The notes beneath the pieces are model-generated. The model ran no database searches. It worked only from the letters and a program-made list of their open reading frames with translations, and was not told the origin of the DNA. From NCBI RefSeq assembly GCF_015477805.1, contig NZ_JADLQL010000001.1, forward strand, positions 1,488,001 to 1,552,000: 64,000 nt of DNA. Reading direction: 5' to 3'. The position numbers and the translations under genes were made by a program. This DNA is from Nocardia flavorosea. Its GTDB lineage: Bacteria > Actinomycetota > Actinomycetes > Mycobacteriales > Mycobacteriaceae. Below are positions 36,027 through 44,205 of the stretch, piece by piece. How positions within the stretch are numbered: the first letter of the stretch is position 1; each line of letters opens with the position of its first letter.

Positions 36027-36665
36027 TCAAGCGGCAACGGGCCACTCGGCCCGGGCCCGCAGTTTGTTCAGGGCCCGATACTGCATGACCCGGACGACCC
36101 CGGCGCTGGTGCCCAGTTCTGCCGCGGTTTCGGCCGCGCTCAAGCCGAGTACGATCCGCATCACCAGCACTTTCCGGTGCACCGGATTCAGCTGCTGGAT
36201 GAGCTCGCGGGCCACCGCGCCCCGTTCGGCCGCCAGCGCCCGCTCCTCCGGACCCGCCGCCGGCGAAGCGAGTTCGGGAATATCCGCCACAGGGTAGGCC
36301 GGGTGGGCCTGTGCCCCGCGAAAGGCATCCGACACCTTGTTCGCCGCGATTCCGTAGACGAAGGCAAGGAACGATTTTCCCTGATCGCGGTAACGGGGGA
36401 TCGCGGCCACGACGGCCATGAGGACTTCCTGGGTCACATCGTCGGCGGTCACATGCAGATGGGCCGGGTTTCCCAGCCGGGTTCGGCAGTAGCGCTGTAT
36501 CAGCGGCTGCACAAGCCGCAGGATTTCGGCTACCGCACGGCGGTCACCGCCGGCCGCGGGTTCGACCAGGAGCTCGAGTTCGGCGGAAACCAGCCGGCTC
36601 TGGGCCCGCACCGGATGCTCACGCCCCCGCTCCGGACGTGTGATCGTGTGCTGCTCGGTAAGCAT
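36027..36665 (-). CDS. ECF sigma factor, SigD/ShbA-like
   Basis: 212 residues. Region 2 reads VTADDVTQEVLMAVVAAIPR, then FLAFVYGIAANKVSDAFR, and region 4 reads LNPVHRKVLVMRIVLGLSA, then TSAGVVRVMQYRALNKLR. This pattern matches the actinobacterial SigD/ShbA group. ShbA in Streptomyces drives transcription of the principal sigma factor gene, so a link to sigA 8 kb away is worth considering. No anti-sigma gene is adjacent. The start ATG 36665 has AGAGGA seven bases upstream; an upstream in-frame ATG lies beyond it. The M. tuberculosis block lacks this gene at this position. Confidence 0.88.
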   Translation of the reverse strand: MLTEQHTITRPERGREHPVRAQSRLVSAELELLVEPAAGGDRRAVAEILRLVQPLIQRYCRTRLGNPAHLHVTADDVTQEVLMAVVAAIPRYRDQGKSFLAFVYGIAANKVSDAFRGAQAHPAYPVADIPELASPAAGPEERALAAERGAVARELIQQLNPVHRKVLVMRIVLGLSAAETAAELGTSAGVVRVMQYRALNKLRARAEWPVAA

Positions 36666-36789
36666 TCGCCAGTCCTCTCGGCAGATCGTGTTCTGTAACG
36701 ATCGTCCGATGAACGGCGCTGTCGGGATAGACACCAAAGGGTGGGTCATCCGCCACCCTGGCGGCCCGGCGCGTGCCGCGGAGTTCGGT

Positions 36790-37500
36790 TCAGGCGGCGT
36801 GTCGCGCCGAGGAGACCGGCAGATGGCCGGCCCGGCGAACCGCCCAGACGGTCACCACGAGGGCGAGCGCGGTGAGCGGCCAGCCCATCGCGATCCGGGC
36901 GGCGGCGAGCCAGCCCGTGCTGTCGGCCGCGTACAGATGGTGCTGCACCAGGTAGCGAGCACCGAAAACGAGCACCCAGGCGGCGGTCGCCAGATCGTAG
37001 AGCCGGACCACGCGGGGATCGGTGCGCCAGTCCCCGCCGTGGCCGTTGAGTACGCCCCACACCACGCCGACGAGTGGCCTGCGGACCAGTATCGAGAGCA
37101 GGAAGGCGGCGCCGTAGACGAGGCTGGTGTAGATGCCGAACAGGAAGAAGCCCTTGGCCTCCCCCACGCGCCAGGCGATCAATGCGCAGATTCCGACACC
37201 CAGGAATCCGGAGACGGCCGGTTGGATCGGTTCACGGCGCACCAGCCGCCAGACCAGTACGGCGCCGGCCACTCCCAGCGCGGCCCAGATCGCCACGGTG
37301 AGCCCGAGCAACGCGTTCACCGGAACGAAGACCAGCACCGGCAGGGTGGAGTAGATCAGGCCCGCGAAACCGCCCAGCTGTTCCAGCAACGTCTGCTGCG
37401 CGGGCTCGGCGCGTTCCTCATCCGGTAGGTCCGCGGACGCTTCCGGCGCGGGGACGGTCCGCGGTAGCGGCGTGGTGGCGTACTCGTCGCTCGATGCCAT
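36790..37500 (-). CDS. DUF3159 membrane protein
   Basis: 236 residues. A 40-residue acidic N-terminus precedes LLEQLGGFAGLIYSTLPVLV, the hallmark of DUF3159. About six membrane helices follow, with the conserved VVWGVLNGHGGDWRTDPR loop. It follows the OB-fold gene by three bases, matching Rv2694c-Rv2693c. The function is unknown; proximity to K+ transport genes is conserved. Confidence 0.9.
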   Translation of the reverse strand: MASSDEYATTPLPRTVPAPEASADLPDEERAEPAQQTLLEQLGGFAGLIYSTLPVLVFVPVNALLGLTVAIWAALGVAGAVLVWRLVRREPIQPAVSGFLGVGICALIAWRVGEAKGFFLFGIYTSLVYGAAFLLSILVRRPLVGVVWGVLNGHGGDWRTDPRVVRLYDLATAAWVLVFGARYLVQHHLYAADSTGWLAAARIAMGWPLTALALVVTVWAVRRAGHLPVSSARHAA

Positions 37501-37503
37501 GCG

Positions 37504-37908
37504 TCAGCTGTTTCCGCGCAATTCGTAGTAGGGGTTGTAGATCACCTTGCGGCCCTCGCGTTCACCGATACGGCCGCGCACCATGATGCGCCGGCCCGAT
37601 TCGATACCGGGAATCCGGCGTCGCCCGATCCACACCAGTGTGATGGCATCGGTACCGTCGAAGAATTCCGCCTGCATATTCGCCCCCGCGGCCTGCGGAC
37701 ACGAATCGACACTGCGCAACCTGCCCAGCATCGTCGCCTCCTCACCGCGCCGGCACTCCGAGACTCGGCAGGCGCCCGAAGCGTCCGCCGACTCCGCCAG
37801 CTCCTCGGCGTCGAGCTGATCGAGATCCTCGGTCAACCTGCGGCCGAGCCTGCGAAAATATCCGGTTGCGGACCTGGCGCCCGCTTTTCTTCCTGCCGAG
37901 GAAGACAT
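37504..37908 (-). CDS. OB-fold nucleic-acid-binding protein
   Basis: 134 residues. The C-terminal two thirds form an OB fold: ATMLGRLRSVDSCPQ, then ITLVWIGRRRIPGIESGRRI and VRGRIGEREGRKVIYNPYYE. It resembles the RecG wedge/OB family found next to DUF3159 in actinobacteria (Rv2694c). The start ATG 37908 has AGGAGAG seven bases upstream. It probably binds single-stranded nucleic acid; the partner is unknown. Confidence 0.88.
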   Translation of the reverse strand: MSSSAGRKAGARSATGYFRRLGRRLTEDLDQLDAEELAESADASGACRVSECRRGEEATMLGRLRSVDSCPQAAGANMQAEFFDGTDAITLVWIGRRRIPGIESGRRIMVRGRIGEREGRKVIYNPYYELRGNS

Positions 37909-38018
37909 CGCTTGCTCTCCTGTGCGCGGACGGCGTGGGTCGCACGTCATCCGAGATTCTCTGCTACGGCCCGGCTGTGGCCGTACCCGCCACTGTAGAT
38001 GGGTACCGGCGGCACCGC

Positions 38019-38024
38019 TACGCT
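38019..38024 (+). promoter_or_regulatory. Leaderless-type -10 of the alpha/beta hydrolase gene
   Basis: TACGCT ends seven bases before GTG 38032, which favours that start over the ATG at 37999. Confidence 0.45.
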
Positions 38025-38031
38025 CGGTCCG

Positions 38032-38730
38032 GTGTTCGATTCCCCACGTCCGGCAGTCGTGGTCGCGCTACCCGGCACCGGCTCCGACGCGCATTTCGCC
38101 CGCCGCGCCTTCGAACCCGCCTGTACCGCACGCGGGCTCGAGCTGATATCGGTCGACCCGGAACCGGGCGCGGTGATCGCCGGCTATCTCGCCGCCCTCG
38201 ATGATGCCGCCGCCCGTGGTCCGGTGCTGGCCGCGGGTATCTCTCTCGGGGCCGCGGTAGCTGTCGAATGGGCCGCCCGGCGCGCGGCCGGCGATGTGGC
38301 GGGTGTCATCGCCGCGCTGCCGGCCTGGACCGGACCGGATACCGCGCACTGCCCGGCCACCCTCAGTGCGTCGGTGACCGCCGCGCAACTGCGCGCGGAA
38401 GGACTGGAACCGGTCGTCACCCGGATGCGGGCGAGCAGCCCGCGCTGGCTGGCCGACGCACTCACCCGCTCCTGGCGCTCGCAGTGGCCCGGGCTGCCGG
38501 ACGCACTGGAGGAAGCCGCACAGTACAAATGGCCGGAGGCGAGCCTGCTCGACACGTTGGCTGTCCCGCTGGCGGTGATCGCCGCCGCGGACGATCCGGT
38601 GCATCCAGTGGCTGTCGGCCGGGAGTGGGCGCGCCGCGCGCCGCGCTCGGTGATTACCGAGATCACCCTCGACGAGCTCGGTGCCGATCCCGCGGTAGTG
38701 GGCCGTCTCGGCCTGCGGTACGCCCGCTGA
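38032..38730 (+). CDS. Alpha/beta hydrolase-fold protein
   Basis: About 232 residues. The nucleophile elbow is GISLGAAVA (Ser about 71), preceded by an oxyanion strand VALPGTGSD, with a late acidic residue in AAADDPVHPVAV. The expected catalytic His after this is best represented by the same H in PVHPV or may be absent, so activity is uncertain. It corresponds to Rv2695. It is convergent with the DUF3710 gene over a hairpin. ATG 37999 is an alternative start. Confidence 0.8.
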   Translation: MFDSPRPAVVVALPGTGSDAHFARRAFEPACTARGLELISVDPEPGAVIAGYLAALDDAAARGPVLAAGISLGAAVAVEWAARRAAGDVAGVIAALPAWTGPDTAHCPATLSASVTAAQLRAEGLEPVVTRMRASSPRWLADALTRSWRSQWPGLPDALEEAAQYKWPEASLLDTLAVPLAVIAAADDPVHPVAVGREWARRAPRSVITEITLDELGADPAVVGRLGLRYAR

Positions 38731-38765
38731 CCCTTCGCGGTCGGGTGTCCCGCGGCCGCGAAGGG
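38731..38765. terminator. Hairpin terminator between convergent genes
   Basis: CCCTTCGCGG pairs with CCGCGAAGGG around a 15-base loop. It is flanked by AAAA on one side and sits between the hydrolase and DUF3710 stops. Confidence 0.7.
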
Positions 38766-38773
38766 AAAAGGCG

Positions 38774-39718
38774 TCAGCCCCGGCCGAGCTGCTGCATCGC
38801 CGATCCTTCGGCTCCGCGCCGTGGCTGCTGCGGCTGCTGCGGGGGCAGCACCGACCCGGTCTGCGCCGGTCGCGGGGTGTTCTGCTGCGCGGCAGCCGCT
38901 TGCTGCGCCTGCTGCTGTAGTTGCTGCTGCTGATGCGCCGCGGTGAGCTGCTCGGCGAGCTGTTGCGGGAGAACCACCGGCAGCGGTTCCCGCACCGGGA
39001 GCGCGTCGGTGCCGCGGCGGATGATCGTTTCGCTGAGCACCGCCCGGGCCGCCGCCACCAGCGGGCTGCCTACCGCGGTGGATCCCGACGGACCCGCCGC
39101 CACCAGACGGATCATCCATCGATAACCGTCCACACCGATGAACCGGAGATCGGCGCCCTCGGTGACGGCGACCAGTTCGCGGCCCCACGGGCCTTTCTCC
39201 ACCGAGACCCGGGCGCCGTCCTTGCGTAGTGATTCCGCGAGGTCGGCCGCTACCGTGCGCCACTGCCCCTTGGATTTCGGTGCGGCGTAGGCCGCGACCG
39301 TGATCCGCCCGTGTTCCGTGGCCAGATGCACCGCCTGCGGGGTGCCCTGCGGGGTCATCTCGACTTGTAGCTGCCCACCCGGCGGTACCGGCAGGATCAC
39401 CGATCCGAGATCGAGCCGGGTATCGGTGAATTCCGCCAGCACCTCGGCGACATCGTCGTAGTCGTAGGGACCCCGCCGTTGCGGTTCGGTGTCCGGATCG
39501 TCGATCGCCGCGTCGTAGGCGTCGCTGTAGGCGGCCCCGCCGTACCCGTCGTCGTAGCTGTCGTCGGAGTCGCCGGGATACTGCTCGTCGTCGGCTCGGT
39601 GATAACCACCGGTGTCGTACTCGTCGTAGTCGTCCTGGTACTCACCGGTGCGGTATTCGCCGGTGTCGTAGCGTTCGTCCTCGGATCTGCGTCCGCCCGA
39701 TTTCCGTCGTCCGAACAT
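38774..39718 (-). CDS. DUF3710 family protein
   Basis: 314 residues. The N-terminal 100 residues are Asp/Tyr/Glu-rich with repeated Y-D-T-G-E-Y patterns. The conserved DUF3710 core (about 110-250) includes LDLGSVILPVPPGGQLQVE and 'GWRTVAADLAESLR'-type helices, and the last 60 residues are Gln/Ala/Pro-rich. No enzyme motif is seen. The ATG is preceded by GGAGGT, which overlaps the stop of dut, so the two genes form an operon as in Rv2697c-Rv2696c. Function unknown. Confidence 0.9.
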   Translation of the reverse strand: MFGRRKSGGRRSEDERYDTGEYRTGEYQDDYDEYDTGGYHRADDEQYPGDSDDSYDDGYGGAAYSDAYDAAIDDPDTEPQRRGPYDYDDVAEVLAEFTDTRLDLGSVILPVPPGGQLQVEMTPQGTPQAVHLATEHGRITVAAYAAPKSKGQWRTVAADLAESLRKDGARVSVEKGPWGRELVAVTEGADLRFIGVDGYRWMIRLVAAGPSGSTAVGSPLVAAARAVLSETIIRRGTDALPVREPLPVVLPQQLAEQLTAAHQQQQLQQQAQQAAAAQQNTPRPAQTGSVLPPQQPQQPRRGAEGSAMQQLGRG

Positions 39719-39719
39719 G

Positions 39720-40214
39720 TCAGACCTCCTCGCCGTGGGCGCCGTCCGCACCGCTCGGCATCAAACTCGCGTGTCCCCCGCTGGACCCGTACCCGCCCGC
39801 GCCGCGCGCGGAATCGTCGAGCCGGTCCACGGCCACGAAATCGACCAGTTCCACGCGCTGCACCAGCAACTGCGCGATCCGGTCGCCGCGGCGCAATTCG
39901 ATCGGCGTCCGGGGATCGTGGTTGATCAGGCACACCTTGATCTCACCCCGGTACCCGGCGTCGATGGTTCCGGGCGTGTTCACCACGGACAGCCCCGCCT
40001 TGGCGGCCAGACCCGACCGGGGATGGATGAGGCCGACCGTACCCACCGGCAGCGCGATCGCGATACCGGTACCGACCAGCACCCGCTCTCCCGGCTCCAG
40101 GACGACATCCTCGGCGGTGCACAGGTCCACGCCCGCATCGCCGTCGTGGGCGCGACTGGGCATGGGGATCCCCGGATCCAGCCGGAGCAGTGGTATCGGT
40201 GAGAGTGCGTTCAC
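39720..40214 (-). CDS. dut: dUTP diphosphatase
   Basis: 164 residues. It hydrolyses dUTP to dUMP and PPi, keeping uracil out of DNA and feeding thymidylate synthesis. All five trimeric-dUTPase motifs are visible: [37 protein letters not shown] and the C-terminal GGYGSSG. The start is GTG with TAGGCT eight bases upstream. It corresponds to Rv2697c. Confidence 0.97.
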   Translation of the reverse strand: MNALSPIPLLRLDPGIPMPSRAHDGDAGVDLCTAEDVVLEPGERVLVGTGIAIALPVGTVGLIHPRSGLAAKAGLSVVNTPGTIDAGYRGEIKVCLINHDPRTPIELRRGDRIAQLLVQRVELVDFVAVDRLDDSARGAGGYGSSGGHASLMPSGADGAHGEEV

Positions 40215-40222
40215 GTCCGACC

Positions 40223-40228
40223 AGCCTA
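40223..40228 (-). promoter_or_regulatory. Leaderless-type -10 of dut
   Basis: TAGGCT on the minus strand is eight bases before the dut GTG; it faces the DUF3093 promoter in a 52-base divergent gap. Confidence 0.45.
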
Positions 40229-40254
40229 CGCGCAGACCCGGCGGGCATGTCGCT

Positions 40255-40260
40255 TAGTGT
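40255..40260 (+). promoter_or_regulatory. Leaderless-type -10 of the DUF3093 gene
   Basis: TAGTGT ends six bases before GTG 40267; no ribosome-binding site fits in between. Confidence 0.5.
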
Positions 40261-40266
40261 TGAGTC

Positions 40267-40782
40267 GTGTCCGACCAGCCTCGACTCACCGAATCCGCGC
40301 GCCCGGCACGGCCGGCGCCGCCCGTCCACCGCGAGCGCCTCTGGGTGCCGCTGTGGTGGTGGCCGGTAGGTTTCGCACTCGCCGCCCTGCTCGCCGCGGA
40401 GATCCATATGGGAGCGCCCGGTCTGCGGGCCTGGCTGCCGTATGTACTGCTGTTCCCGATCCCGGTCTGGGTCCTGCTCTGGTTCAGCCGGCATCGGGTC
40501 GAGGTCACTGCCGACAGCAGCGGAACGCCGGAACTGCGAGTCGACCGAGCCCATCTACCGGTCTCCTTCGTATCCCGCGCGACCGTGGTGCCCCGCAGCG
40601 CCAAAACCGCGGCCCTGGGCCGTCAGCTCGACCCGGCCGCCTACGTCCAGCATCGCCCGTGGATCGGCACCATGGTGCTGCTGGTGCTCGACGATCCGGA
40701 TGACCCGACGCCGTACTGGCTGGTCAGTACGCGCCGGCCCGAAGAGGTGCTGGCCGCGCTCGGGATCCCGAGCGCGGAATGA
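40267..40782 (+). CDS. DUF3093 membrane protein
   Basis: 171 residues. Two adjacent hydrophobic helices (about 30-50 and 58-76; LWVPLWWWPVGFALAALLAA, then YVLLFPIPVWVLLWF) are followed by a soluble beta-rich domain ending DDPTPYWLVSTRRPEEVLAA, the usual end of DUF3093. It corresponds to Rv2698. The role is unknown; its position beside dut and a DUF4193 gene is conserved in actinobacteria. Confidence 0.9.
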   Translation: MSDQPRLTESARPARPAPPVHRERLWVPLWWWPVGFALAALLAAEIHMGAPGLRAWLPYVLLFPIPVWVLLWFSRHRVEVTADSSGTPELRVDRAHLPVSFVSRATVVPRSAKTAALGRQLDPAAYVQHRPWIGTMVLLVLDDPDDPTPYWLVSTRRPEEVLAALGIPSAE

Positions 40783-40795
40783 CCTCGCGCCGCCG

Positions 40796-41098
40796 TCAGG
40801 CCGCGCAATCCATGCAGATCATCTGACCGCCCGCCTCACTGGCCAGGCGGCTGCGGTGATGGACCAGGAAACAGCTCGAACAGGTGAACTCGTCGGCCTG
40901 TTTCGGGACCACCCGGACCGTCAGCACTTCCTCGGACAGGTCCGCGCCGGGGAGCTCGAACGACTCCGCGGTATCGGATTCGTCGACATCCACGACGGCG
41001 GACTGGGCTTCGTTGCGACGCGCCTTCAGCTCCTCGAGCGAATCCTCCGAAACATCGTCGGTTTCGGTGCGCCTCGGTGCGTCATAGTCGGTTGCCAT
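40796..41098 (-). CDS. DUF4193 family zinc-ribbon protein
   Basis: 100 residues. An acidic N-terminal half (TDDVSEDSLEELKARRNEAQ) is followed by a C-terminal zinc ribbon, CSSCFLVHHRSRL then ICMDC, giving C-x2-C...C-x2-C. It corresponds to Rv2699c. The ATG is preceded by GAGGGGAAG. It is convergent with DUF3093, 13 bases apart. The function is unknown. Confidence 0.92.
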   Translation of the reverse strand: MATDYDAPRRTETDDVSEDSLEELKARRNEAQSAVVDVDESDTAESFELPGADLSEEVLTVRVVPKQADEFTCSSCFLVHHRSRLASEAGGQMICMDCAA

Positions 41099-41489
41099 GT
41101 CGTCTTCCCCTCGTCCTTACTCCGTATATCCGGATCGGCGCACGCCGTCGGTTTCGACCGCGGCAGCCGCCCGCCGGTGGTGCACTTCACATGCGTACCG
41201 GTCTCCTATCAGGGTGAATCTGTGGACACACCGCTGATAGCGTCCGGACAACGCGTGAGTTGCCCTGCTTGTTCCCGCGACCGAACGCCGATTTACTCAC
41301 CGATGTTTCGGTCTGGGCGGGCAGACAATAGCGGACCGTGCGGAATTTGTCGCAATCGAAACTCACTCGTGTCGGAACCGCCGGGCAATCGATACGCCGG
41401 TCACGGCGCGGTAAGGACCGCCGGCCCGGCGCGCCCGCCGGCGACCGGGTAATGCACGGGCCCCGGATTCGGGTACGTACAGTATCGAC
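41099..41489. other. Divergent intergenic region between DUF4193 and cei genes
   Basis: About 390 bases without a supported gene. It contains an inverted repeat CTATCAG...CTGATAG at 41206-41240 whose inner GGTG/CACC can also pair, possibly an operator or small hairpin, and the cei -10 near its right end. Confidence 0.45.
41478..41483 (+). promoter_or_regulatory. Leaderless-type -10 of cei
   Basis: TACAGT ends six bases before GTG 41490. Confidence 0.5.
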
Positions 41490-42170
41490 GTGGTTTCACT
41501 GATCACCGAAGGCAGTTCGACGGATGCCAAAGGCCGTCCCTACCCGCGCCGGAGGATGCGCCCCTGGCTCATTCTGGTCGTTGTGCTCACGCTGAGCTGC
41601 GCAGCCCTGTGGACCAGTGCGCTGACCACCAAGGACGACGACTACACGCCGATGGCCTGTAATGCCCCCAGCCCGGCAACCGACCCCAAGGCCGCGCCGC
41701 AGCCGCTGCCCGGGCAGCGGCTGAGCGCCGATTCGCTCGCGGATGTGGACCCCGCGCCCATGGCGGAGACGAGGGTGCGCGTCCTCAATGCGAACGGCCA
41801 GCGCGGGCAGGCCGCGCATGTAGCCGCGCAACTCGGCGACCTGGGGTTCGGCAGTGTGCCCGGCGACCCTTATGGTAACGATCCGATATATGCCAACGGC
41901 GATCTCGAATGCACCGGGCAGATCCGGTTCGGTGAGAGCGGGCGCTCGGTCGCGGCCGCCGTCCAGCTCGCCGTGCCGTGCGCTGAACTCATCGCGGACA
42001 AGCGCACCGACAACAGCGTCGATCTCGTCCTGGGTTCGGTGTTCGGCGGCGATCTGCAGCCCAACAACGACGCCGAAGAGGTGCTGCGGTCACTGAAGAA
42101 TCCGGTGAGCGGCGAAAGCCCGGAAATCGACCCGGATATGCTCGAGGCGGCCCGGACCGCGCGCTGCTGA
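41490..42170 (+). CDS. cei: Envelope integrity protein Cei (LytR_C domain)
   Basis: 226 residues. A short basic N-terminus and one membrane helix (WLILVVVLTLSCAALWTSAL, about 26-45) place the rest outside the membrane. A LytR_C domain begins at about 93 (TRVRVLNANGQRGQAAHVAA), ending with 'DLVLGSVFGGDL'. It corresponds to Rv2700, required for envelope integrity in M. tuberculosis. The cysteines at about 57, 133, 156 and the C-terminus could form disulfides. It is convergent with suhB. Confidence 0.88.
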   Translation: MVSLITEGSSTDAKGRPYPRRRMRPWLILVVVLTLSCAALWTSALTTKDDDYTPMACNAPSPATDPKAAPQPLPGQRLSADSLADVDPAPMAETRVRVLNANGQRGQAAHVAAQLGDLGFGSVPGDPYGNDPIYANGDLECTGQIRFGESGRSVAAAVQLAVPCAELIADKRTDNSVDLVLGSVFGGDLQPNNDAEEVLRSLKNPVSGESPEIDPDMLEAARTARC

Positions 42171-42176
42171 GCGCGC

Positions 42177-43088
42177 TCAGGTTTCCGGAATCGGCGCCGA
42201 CACCTGCAGCCGGTCCAGCAAGGCGAACAGTTCCTCGCTGATACCGGGCGCCGCGGCCACCACCAGTGCACCCGCGGAACCTCCGGTCGCCAGCGGAGGC
42301 AGGCGCAGCACCGCTCCGGCCTCCGCCGCGATCAGCCCGCCGGCCGCCCAATCCCACGGGTTCAGCCCGTGCTCGTAGTGGGCATCGACCCGGCCTTCGG
42401 CCACCATGCACAGATCCAGCGCGGCCGCGCCGATCCGGCGGATATCGCGGACATGGGGTAGCAGTTCGGCGACACAGGCGGCCTGCCGGGTCCGCCGCGC
42501 GACGCCGTAGCCGAAGCCGGTGGCGACCAACGCCAACTGGGCCGAGCGCACCGGATTACAGCGCAACGCGGTCGCGTTCCCGTCCGGGCCGATCCGGTCG
42601 GCGCCGAGGCCCGATGCGGCGGCGTACACCGTCGCGGCGGCGATATCGGCGACCGCCCCGGCCACCGGACGGCCACCGCGTACGGCGGCCACCGAGACCG
42701 CGTAGGCGGGTATGCCGTAAAGGAAGTTGACCGTGCCGTCGATCGGATCGACCACCCAGACCACCTCGTCGTCGCCCGCCGCGGACAGATCGCCGCCGCC
42801 TTCCTCACCGAGTATGTGGTCGCCGGGGCGCAACCGGGCCAGTTCGTCGCGGATCAGCTGTTCGGTTTCGGTATCGACGACGGTCACCGGGTCGGTCGGG
42901 GTGCTCTTGGTGCGGACCGCAGAATCCGGCATACCGGCCGGCCCGAAGACCTCGGGCCGGCGAGCCCGGACATGGGCGGCGGCGATACCGGCGAGATGGG
43001 TCGCGATCCGGCGCAGCAGCGCGGCGTCGGCAGGAGCGGGTTCGGTGGCAGCGGTCAGAGACCAAATCGATTCCGGCACGCCTACCAT
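42177..43088 (-). CDS. suhB: Inositol monophosphatase family protein SuhB
   Basis: 303 residues. Mg-dependent phosphatase of the IMPase fold: GEEGGG, WVVDPIDGTVNFLYGIPAYA (motif with the metal-binding Asp residues) and GLNPWDWAAGGLIAAEAGA (second motif) are complete. It should hydrolyse inositol-1-phosphate or related sugar phosphates, feeding phosphatidylinositol-mannoside synthesis. It corresponds to Rv2701c. It is divergent from ppgK by 190 bases. The ATG (MVGVPES) has no strong ribosome site; GTG 43079 is possible. Confidence 0.93.
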   Translation of the reverse strand: MVGVPESIWSLTAATEPAPADAALLRRIATHLAGIAAAHVRARRPEVFGPAGMPDSAVRTKSTPTDPVTVVDTETEQLIRDELARLRPGDHILGEEGGGDLSAAGDDEVVWVVDPIDGTVNFLYGIPAYAVSVAAVRGGRPVAGAVADIAAATVYAAASGLGADRIGPDGNATALRCNPVRSAQLALVATGFGYGVARRTRQAACVAELLPHVRDIRRIGAAALDLCMVAEGRVDAHYEHGLNPWDWAAGGLIAAEAGAVLRLPPLATGGSAGALVVAAAPGISEELFALLDRLQVSAPIPET

Positions 43089-43278
43089 CGCAGCACAGAT
43101 CCTGCGGTCCGGGCATCCGGGCGCGCACATTACTCTTGTCGTGCACACCACACCGGCCCGAGTCGGCCCGGGGGCAAGCGAGCACGGGACCGAGTGGCGG
43201 ACCAGCGCCGTTCGAGCTCTCGCGCGGTCCCCCGGCGCCGGACGACAGCAGCCAGCACAGGGAACGAGGGAAACCCGC

Positions 43279-44037
43279 ATGTCCGCTCGACGGCACGCGT
43301 TCGGGATCGATATCGGCGGCAGCGGCGTCAAGGGCGCCGCGGTCGACCTCGAAACCGGGGAACTCCGGCACGAACGCATCAAGATCGCCACCCCGCAACC
43401 GTCCACCCCGGACGCGGTCGCCACCGCCGTCGCGCAGTTGGTCGCGCAGGCGGATTGGGACGGTCCGGTCGGGCTCACGCTGCCGTGCGTCGTTCTCGGC
43501 GGCATCGCCCACACCGCCGCCAATGTCGACAAATCCTGGATCGGTACCGATGCCCGCACGCTGTTCTCCGACGCCCTCGGCGGCCGCGAGGTGACGGTCC
43601 TCAACGATGCCGATGCGGCGGGACTGGCGGAGGACCGTTTCGGTGCCGCCCGCGATATCGACGGCCTCGTGATGCTGCTGACCTTCGGCACCGGAATCGG
43701 GTCGGCGTTGCTCAACAACGGCGCGTTGGTCCCGAACACCGAACTCGGCCACCTCGAGATCGGCGGTATGGAAACCGAGCACCGCGCCGCGGCTTCGGTG
43801 AAGGAGCGAGAAGACCTGAGCTACCCCGAATGGGCGACCCGGGTCAGCACCGTGCTGCGCGGGCTGGAAGATCTGTTCTGGCCGACGGTTTTCGTCGCCG
43901 GCGGCGGGATCAGCCGCGATGCCGACCAGTGGATCCCGCTGCTCACCAACCGCACCCGGGTGGTCCCCGCCGATCTGCGCAATACAGCGGGTATCGTAGG
44001 CGCGGCCATGGCTGTCGAGGCCGGAATCACCCCCTGA
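43279..44037 (+). CDS. ppgK: Polyphosphate glucokinase
   Basis: 252 residues. An ROK-type sugar kinase using polyphosphate or ATP to phosphorylate glucose. FGIDIGGSGVKGAAVD is the phosphate loop, LNDADAAGLAE holds the catalytic Asp, LTFGTGIGSAL the second nucleotide loop, and ELGHLEIGG the sugar-binding Glu/His. The start ATG has GAGGG eight bases upstream; the open frame extends further back but lacks family similarity. It corresponds to Rv2702 and precedes sigA. Confidence 0.95.
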   Translation: MSARRHAFGIDIGGSGVKGAAVDLETGELRHERIKIATPQPSTPDAVATAVAQLVAQADWDGPVGLTLPCVVLGGIAHTAANVDKSWIGTDARTLFSDALGGREVTVLNDADAAGLAEDRFGAARDIDGLVMLLTFGTGIGSALLNNGALVPNTELGHLEIGGMETEHRAAASVKEREDLSYPEWATRVSTVLRGLEDLFWPTVFVAGGGISRDADQWIPLLTNRTRVVPADLRNTAGIVGAAMAVEAGITP

Positions 44038-44205
44038 AGATGTCCGCCGCCCAGGCAGGGGCACACTGGTCGATCGTTACAATGGAAGGACCCCGGCGGT
44101 GAGCCGGACACCCGACCGGCGTTTTAGCCGGTAAACCCGACAGACCGCTCCGCCGGAATACTACTCTGGCGTGACGCCGCACGAGACCGTCACGAAAGGG
44201 CGTAC

